From assembly GCF_026262505.1 (NCBI RefSeq), contig NC_067208.1, positions 124,001-188,000 on the forward strand: DNA of 64,000 bases, written 5' to 3'. A program made the translations under genes and the position numbers. The first letter of the stretch is position 1; each line of letters opens with the position of its first letter. The stretch comes from Trichomonas vaginalis G3. Its lineage: Eukaryota > Parabasalia > Trichomonadida > Trichomonadidae. Positions 57,201 to 64,000 of this stretch are shown here, piece after piece. The notes under the pieces were generated by a model. That model did not search any database. It saw only the letters and a list, made by a program, of their open reading frames with translations, and had not been told where the DNA came from.

Positions 57201-60200
57201 ACAAGTGAACTGAATTTGAATGAGATGCAAACAATTGTCGATGATGGTCCAAGAGGGCTCCAAACAATGCCATTGAGTTTGATCTTCGCAATTGAAGGCG
57301 TAGAAAATAACGGTTATTTCGGTTTTGTAAACAAATTTACAAAAGGAATAACAATTGAATCCAAACTTAAAAACGTAAGAGAAGATACAAGATTCGCATT
57401 GATTTTGGTCAATATGGTCAAAATTGAAAATATTATTCCACTTTTTGCCTTAATTAACCTCACTTCACCTCAAAATGAAAAAGTGCCATTTTTACTTGAA
57501 AACTTTATTGACATTCTCAAAAATATTTTGTTGTTAGGACAAATGGCACAAAACTATTTCGTAGAAGCAAACGGTTTCTCAATAATTTCTCATCTTTTGA
57601 CAAAAAGTGACACTTCAAATTTGACATACAAGATTTACTTGAGATTTTATGATTTACTACAAGTTATCACCAAAACAAGTTTACAGAAACAGTTGTATGA
57701 TGAAATATTATTGAATGAAAACCTATGGATTTTGGCAACACCTAAAAATCATTTGATGATTTTGAGACATTGGGCGAGAATCATTTCTGATGAGAATTTA
57801 ATCACAGAAATCAAAACATTAAGATATTTCTTGTATGTCCTCAAAAAATTCTATTATTTCAAACCGTCGGACGATAGTTTTATCGTTAAAGAAAGGCCGC
57901 AAAATTTAAGTATTGATGATTGCAGGAGAAGTATCTATGAAGTTATGACATTTTTAGTCAGCCAACAAAAATTTGACGATTTTGATTTCAAAGCAATTGA
58001 TTTCAATGCAATGATATCTGAAGAGGAAGAAAGTTTAAGTTTATTGAGTTATTTAAGTAACTTAGTTTTCTCTCATGAAACTCCTTCTTATTTTTACGAA
58101 ATTTGCTTTAACAACCTCAAGTTATTGTATAAATTTATCGAAGAAAGTCATGATGCAAAAGTTTTGTTGACAATTAACGTGATTTCTGAAATATTTAAAC
58201 GGATTCCTGAAAAAAGAGATAAATTAAAAGTGACAGTAATTGAATGCATGAAATTGTTAGATGTTAATGTAATTTCTCAATCATTTTTCACTCAAATTTT
58301 ATCGTTGACAAACGGCGGTTTCCCTGAATTTTTACCTTTAGTTATTTGGTCGGCAATTAATTGTGGAAAATCAACAGCGATGGATTTAATAAAATCCTTG
58401 AAACCGAATGCATTTTACAAGACAGATTTAACAAGTTTGTTTTGGTCAATTGTTTTGTTGTATTTTGTTGAAAAAAGTGACAGACAAACCGTTATTTCAT
58501 TTTTGTTACAGATATTTAATGATAATTGGAAAGATTTATTCTTCACTTTGCAAGCAGTTGGATTAGGATTTAAAGTTAAGAAGACAATGGAAGAATTAAG
58601 ATTTTTGTTTGTTAAAATGATTTTGGAAAAAGTTGATGACAAAAATCTTAATGATATTTTTGTTATTTCTTCTCATTTTATTTTGTTCCACCAACAATCT
58701 TCTCATTTCATTTCTTCTGAGTTTGAAAACCAAAAAGTTTTTGCCGTGAAATCAAAGAAAAGAGATGTAATTTCATTTTCTAAACCTAAAAATGAAGAAG
58801 AAATCTTAGATGATTATTTTAAAGGAACAAATGTGAAGAAAACCATTTCTTTGTCTAATATAAGTCATTTTGTTGATGAAAACAAGACTTTGTCATTAAA
58901 TATCAATAACAAAAACCAATGGAAAGATGAAGATTTCGCAAAAAGATTATTACAAATTTTGTTGAATAATCCAAAACAAGAATTTGTTAATTTCATTTTA
59001 ATTTTATCGTATTTCATGAGGAAAAATCAATTGAAAAATTCTAATTTAACATTCTTGACACCATTGGATTCAATACAACCTTTCTTTGAATCAAAAGAAG
59101 AATTACAATTCTCTGCAGCTTTAATTGATCCAAAAGTGACATAACCGTTTTCTATCCTTTATTTGACTATTTTTGTGATAAAATACAGAATTCGGATTTT
59201 GTTAATTTAGGAAATGTTGTTGTAAGGAATGTCTACGAAACAGTATTTTTGTTTGAAGGTCCAGCAGTTTTGCATCAAAAAACCGATCAACTTTCTGAAA
59301 TATTTTGGCCGGAATTATCTTTATTCGATGAATCATTCAAGAAAGATGTATCAAAGCGAAGAAAGAACTGGCTGAAATTATGGAGAAATGTAACAATGGA
59401 TTCAGCTCCTTGGAATAATTCTCTTCCAATCGAATTGAGAAAAGTTGTCAGATATAAACGTGACAACAAAATTTGTTCATTCTTTTGTCCGATGAAACTC
59501 AGACAAAACTTTGCTTTTAATGACCACATGGAAGCAAGTTTAACAAGAGATTCAGGTAATGTTAAACTAGCTAAACAAAAAGCAATAAAAATAAGAGAAG
59601 AACAGTTAAGAACTGCTCATTCTTCTTCAAGTTTCCTTTCTATTACAGGTGAAGTGGACGATAACAATGAAACCGCTGACGATAGCTCTCACAAAAAGTG
59701 CCAAAATGATTTTGACGAAATCAAATCGAGAGTTTTATGTAAATTGATTTCTGTCAAAAAAGAAACGTTAGCGGCTTTAATCGTTCGTGACAATACATTC
59801 AATTTTTCTGTCAGAATGGAAAAACAATTATTATCCATTTTAATGAGATCAAAGCCATTTTCCAGAGGACATTTAGAAATGACAAGAATTCTCTTGAAAT
59901 TTTCACAATCGATGGTGATGATTATTTCATCAGATTCAAAGAAAATTTCCAATACGAAAATATTTTGTCATTAATTACAATTTCTTTATCGAAATTCCCT
60001 CCAAAAAGTATCATCCAAAATTTGCTATTTAAAGGTTTCTGGGAAAATAGCGGTTTGACAGAAAAATGGGTCAATCATGAGATCTCAACATTTGAGTATT
60101 TAATGAATTTGAACATTTACTCAGGCAGATCATTTTTAGTTCCTTCTCAGTATCCACTATTTCCTTGGATTTTGACTGATTTTAGTTCACCTGAATTAGA

Positions 60201-61845
60201 TCTAAATAATCCAAGTGTTTACAGGGATTTGTCGAAACCTGTTGGTGCATTGACGAAAAAGAGATTGGATGATATAATGAAAAGATACGAAGAAATGAAA
60301 AATATCGGAATGAAACCATATTTTTATGGAAATGGTCCTGTTTTTCCTTTAAGTGTTTTCCAGTATTTGATAAGAATGGAACCATTTACTTCCATGCACA
60401 TTCAAATACAAGGAGGAAGATTCGACCACGCCGCTAGATTGTTTACAAAGATTTCTGACACTTCGAGACAAATTCGAGAACAAGATGGAGATTTCAGAGA
60501 ATTAATTCCGGAATTCTTCTTCATGACAGAGTTTCTCGAAAATACTAATGGTTTCGATCCAGGAAAAACTGACAAGAACCAACTAGGAGATGTAATTCTT
60601 CCTGAATGGTGTCATGAAAACAAATTCGAGTTCATTTACAAACACAGAAAAGCTTTGGAGTCACTTTTTGTGTCAGAAAACATAAACCAATGGATTGACC
60701 TGATTTGGGGAGTAAAACAGAAGAGTTTAGAAGACTACAATGTCTATAAACAAGAGATGTATCCAACTTACAAAACACAAAGCTATCCATCAAAGAAAAC
60801 AAAAGATAGAGTTGAGTTAAGATCTTTCTTGGATCACATGGGTCAAATTCCTCCTCAAATTTTTGATAATTTACATCCAAAGAGAAAACCGCTCAAACCG
60901 AAACCGACATTGATAACACAGATGTTGATTAAAGATCATTTGGATCAATTGGTTTCAGCGAATATCGAAATTGTCAACGAAGAATGTTATTTGAGATTTT
61001 TGACAATTCAAAATGAATTTTGCGAATTGATTTATGACTTAAATCAGTTGCAAACTGATGGTTGCTCATCTCCTAAGTCTTTCACACAACAAAAGATAAG
61101 TGAAGTGATGTTGGATGATCCGTTACCGGTTGTTTTTGGCAGAAAATTGATTTATTGTGCTGAAAATCAACAAAATAAAATAAATTTGACAAAATTTGAC
61201 AACCAAACATTGTCAAACATGGAAATTCCATCAAGGATCAGTACAATGACATTAGATGATAATTATATCATTTGCGCAGGCGAAGACTCAAAAGTTTACA
61301 TTTCAAAAATTGATTCAAAGAAAAAAGGTGCCGCAATTTCATTTAGTGGTGAAGTAACATGTATTGGCTTTTCATCATGTTTTGATTTATTAGTAGGAGC
61401 AACAACGGATTCTGCATTGATTTTCTGGTCACTTTCCAGACAAACAAACGCAAGAATCGTAGAATTGAATCAAATAACCGTTTTGTCTATCATCGTGACT
61501 CCATCATTTGGTTTTGTTTTAGTTCATGCGAGAATGGCTGTTGGTGGTGTTTTGAAGTACTCTTTGATTCTGTTTTCTGTCAATGGAGAGAAAATAAGGG
61601 AAATAGAAACAAAACATTTGGTTTGTTTATGTCCTTGGTCATCGAGAGATGGATTTGACTATGTTTTGTGTGCGGATACAACAGGAAATATATACAATTT
61701 CGAAGCGTTTTGGTTGAATTTCCCGAAAGATCCAATCGCTCATTGCGGAGATACGGTTTTGTCTATAGGAATGACAAAACTTGCTCCTGCTGCAATCTCT
61801 GTAACAAATGCAGGAAAAATTTTCGCTTTTCCCGTCAAAATTTGA
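54253..61845 (+). pseudogene. BEACH/WD40 protein, broken in several places
   Basis: Very large gene, about 2,530 codons, of the BEACH family (membrane trafficking, lysosome and vacuole biology). The ATG at 54253 is the first in frame. A long helical part (54253 to about 56,700) is followed by a concanavalin-A-like domain (about 56,720-57,270, LNNGLTFSFWFYPI), more helices, a PH-like domain (about 59,700-59,960, ending GDDYFIRF), the BEACH domain (about 60,020-60,850: HEISTFEYLMNLN, QYPLFPWILTDF, YRDLSKPVGAL, PEFFFMTEFLEN, LPEW) and WD40 repeats to the end. Lesions: TAG at 54793-54795, and frame changes of -1 near 54865-54875, 59135-59145 and 59910-59930. Each continuing frame stays clearly BEACH-like. 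Either a young pseudogene or repeated single-base loss in the sequence. Confidence 0.88.
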
Positions 61846-62394
61846 ATTAATTATTTTTCAAAACTCCAAGATTTCATATCACTTAGATCATTTATCTTGA
61901 TTTATAATAAATTTTATTATTTTTTGTTTGAAATTCAAAAAGAAAAATTTCATATTATTTTTGACAACTTCTAGAAAGTATAACAACATCATTTAGATTG
62001 TTGTTTATGTAACGAATCCATTTTTTATTGTATTTTCCTTGTTCTCAAAATTTTTCAAAATATTTCAAGTTGATTTTCAAAAAAACTTGAAATATTTATC
62101 AGAATTCTCTATTTTTAATCGAGTAGTTTTCCTTTTAATGACTATTATCTTATGATTTCTTGGATTTTATTATATTTTATCTTTATTTTTTTATGTATGT
62201 TTATAAATATTTGTTATTTTATTTGCTTTTTCCAATACGTGAATTCCTCAACCTTTTTGCAAAAACAATGAATTTCGTTATTTTATTTTCTTCATCGATT
62301 TGGTTCAAAATCATTTAATATTTATTAAAAAGATCTTTGCAATGCTTTTGATTAGTAAAAAATGCTCAATTATTCATGGAAGACCGAAAGTTGT
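61846..62394. other. Intergenic region
   Basis: AT-rich, lies between convergent genes. No feature. Confidence 0.4.
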
Positions 62395-62757
62395 TTAGTA
62401 ATCTGATGGAAGTCCAAGCTTTGAGGAAAGCTTGACTGGAAGCTTCTTCTTCTCGAACATGCAGCCTGTTGGAACAACAACAACATCAAGGCCATTTGTT
62501 AATTCAGAGAGATCCTTGTATTGCTTGCCCTGTGGAGAGTAGAGAGCACGGACACCACTGCCGCAGCCATCACAGCTCTTAGCAAGGTGTGTGAGAAGCT
62601 GATCCCACTTTCTGAAGAGGGAAGGCTTAATAAGAACTTTAACTGCATCGCAGTTCTTTTCACCAATGTTCCAGAAGTAGCAGGCTGGTGGTTGCTCTGT
62701 GCCTGTCTTGAAAATCTGTGGGCCACCTGGGCCGCATTTCTTTGGAGCGCAAGTCAT
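62395..62757 (-). CDS. Doublecortin-domain protein
   Basis: 120 residues. After a Cys/Gly/Pro-rich start (MTCAPKKCGPGGPQIF) one doublecortin-type domain is visible: YFWNIGEKNCDAVKVLIKP, LFRKWDQLLTHLAK, GSGVRALYSPQGKQYKDLSE, and the closing GLDVVVVPTG. Such domains bind and stabilise microtubules, and trichomonads have many tubulin-based structures (flagella, axostyle, costa). Rich in G and C third bases, as in highly expressed genes. The start is confirmed by a strong initiator directly upstream. Intact. Confidence 0.85.
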   Translation of the reverse strand: MTCAPKKCGPGGPQIFKTGTEQPPACYFWNIGEKNCDAVKVLIKPSLFRKWDQLLTHLAKSCDGCGSGVRALYSPQGKQYKDLSELTNGLDVVVVPTGCMFEKKKLPVKLSSKLGLPSDY

Positions 62758-62770
62758 TTAAGTGAAGTGA
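62758..62770 (-). promoter_or_regulatory. Initiator element of the doublecortin gene
   Basis: Minus-strand TCACTTCACTTAA stands right before the ATG. It holds two overlapping copies of TCACTT, close to the trichomonad initiator TCAYTWYTCATTA. Confidence 0.72.
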
Positions 62771-63120
62771 TTACTTAAATCATTTCAAATTTTTTTATAT
62801 CAAAAGTGACTTTTTATATAAAATAATCAGACGTTTATTTTATATCACAAACCCAATAAAATTAGTATATACATACCATAACATAATTTCGATTGAAAAT
62901 TTTGACAAATTTTTTTTATCGGCAATAATTTTACTAACGACGCAGATTGTCTCATAGATAGTCAGTAATCTTGGCTTGATTATGGTATCACATGACTATT
63001 GCCTGGATTATGATATATTTATCGCAATCTCCTTAATATCCAAATTTTGAAAAACGAACAAAACGCCTGATCTAAAATGCCATTAATCAAAATTCATTGA
63101 TGTAATCATTTGATACTATA
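62771..63120. other. Intergenic region
   Basis: AT-rich, no gene. Ends with the TA that precedes the mariner end. Confidence 0.4.
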
Positions 63121-64000
63121 GGGTGTCCAAAGGTGTGTTTAGCACAAACCTGAATACTGCGAATAGAAATAAACAAGTTACATATATATAAAGTTTATTT
63201 AAATATAATCACCATTGGATTCAATCACGCGTTCGCAGCGATCGATCCAGGCTTGAAAGACACGCTTTAAATCATCATGAGAAAATTGCTCAAATTGCTC
63301 TCTTACAAAATTTTCAAGATCATCTGGACTCGCGAATTCGCGTCCTTCAGCTCTCTTTTTTAGCGTGCCGAATAAATAAAAGTCAGAGGGTGCAATATCA
63401 GGTGAATAAATTGGGTTTGGAACAACTTTGACATTGTTTTCCACCAAGTAATTCATTACCTTATGACTTTTGTGAACTCTTGAATTATCAAAATGAATTG
63501 CAAACTTTTGTTTTTGTTGTTTGGATTTCTCAAACTCATCAGAATTGATAATTTGAGTAAGAACATTGTCAATTAGATACTGAGCATTCATCGTATTAGG
63601 TTTTTGAAGAATATCAATTGCGATGATGCCATTCACGCCCCAAAAAACCGACAACATCATCATTGGTGTGTCAATTTTTTTCTTCGGGAATGTTTGCGGA
63701 TTTTCATCCTTCGGGATCCACATGATTTTGGCTTCTGTTGCATATTGAAACCAAGACTCGTCCCCTGTTACTAAAAAGCGAAACTTCTTGGATTGATACG
63801 CACCCAATATAGAGAGGAGCTCTTTCGAAGATTGGACTCTAGATTTTTAGTTAGTATGGTTAAGTTGGGTACGGCGGCACTGCGTTCCACTTTACCCAAT
63901 ACTTGTGAATTTGACACTTTACAAAACCGTTAACGTGTATTTTACAACACAAACGACAACACTAACTTAACCTTAAATATTTACAAAGCCGCCAACCACT
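63121..64000 (-). mobile_element. Mariner element, right part, cut by window end
   Basis: The terminal repeat GGGTGTCCAAAGGTGTG begins at 63121 after a TA (63119-63120), the usual mariner target. The transposase lies inside on the minus strand; the other end is outside the window. Confidence 0.85.
63199..64000 (-). pseudogene. Mariner transposase (D,D34D), N-terminal part broken
   Basis: Cut-and-paste DNA transposase. The catalytic half is intact (63199-63807): first Asp in VTGDESW, second in IHFDNSRVH, third in SPDIAPSDF, exactly 34 residues after the second, which defines the mariner group. Upstream the frame is closed by a stop about 63845, while mariner-like sequence (RVQSSKELLSIL) is right at that edge and further mariner-like sequence (LGKVERSAAVPNL) appears in another frame. 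The DNA-binding half is therefore frameshifted, and the rest is outside the window. Similar to the Tvmar family of T. vaginalis, by type only. Confidence 0.85.

Overview
Kind of organism. The window is AT-rich eukaryotic DNA with intron-poor genes and the standard genetic code. It most resembles a parabasalid (trichomonad: Trichomonas, Tritrichomonas or a relative). The best clues are a malate-dehydrogenase-type lactate dehydrogenase with the trichomonad residue Leu91, Myb genes with two repeats, a large PAS/cyclase-type membrane protein, a BEACH gene, a mariner element, and TCAYTW-like initiator sequences just before several ATGs. The species cannot be named from this sequence.

Layout. 0.5-4.7 kb: broken multi-pass membrane PAS/cyclase-family gene. 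5.0-7.4 kb: transposon with 18-bp inverted ends and an 8-bp target duplication. 7.8-8.9 kb: broken MAK/RCK kinase. 9.1-12.4 kb, minus strand: a broken lung-7TM-type receptor and a 5'-incomplete PA14-like surface protein. 12.7 kb: tRNA-Phe. 13.4-15.7 kb: two Myb genes sharing a nearly identical DNA-binding core. 17.7-23.0 kb: Ste24 CAAX protease, ankyrin protein, and a charged single-helix protein ending in a CAAX-like Cys motif. 23-38.8 kb: repeat-rich DNA with a 1.25-kb near-perfect palindrome and a TTAA-flanked element, enclosing an Akt-like PH kinase, a hypothetical gene and LDH. 38.8-43.3 kb: discoidin-like fragment, VIT/vWA protein, small heat-shock protein. 44.4-51.9 kb: a 7.5-kb unit with diverged ~520-bp inverted ends, holding a frameshifted gene, two minisatellites, two palindromic tandem arrays and many hairpins. 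52-62.8 kb: Maf1, a second palindromic element, a broken BEACH/WD40 gene and a doublecortin protein. 63.1-64.0 kb: a decayed mariner cut by the window end.

Gene working set. Intact genes are mostly single-copy housekeeping or regulatory types (Ste24, LDH, Hsp20, Maf1, kinase, ankyrin, doublecortin). Broken genes belong to large-family types: cyclase, kinase, BEACH, receptor and a helical-repeat protein. All plus-strand frame changes have the same sense, equal to loss of one base, so sequencing error must be weighed against true decay. Possible links are the CAAX protease with a CAAX-like candidate substrate nearby, and Maf1 (RNA polymerase III repressor) in a window with a tRNA gene; both are inference.

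Most noteworthy: the 7.5-kb inverted-end unit packed with palindromic repeats, whose hairpin pair also occurs inside the unrelated 2.4-kb transposon at 5-7.4 kb.
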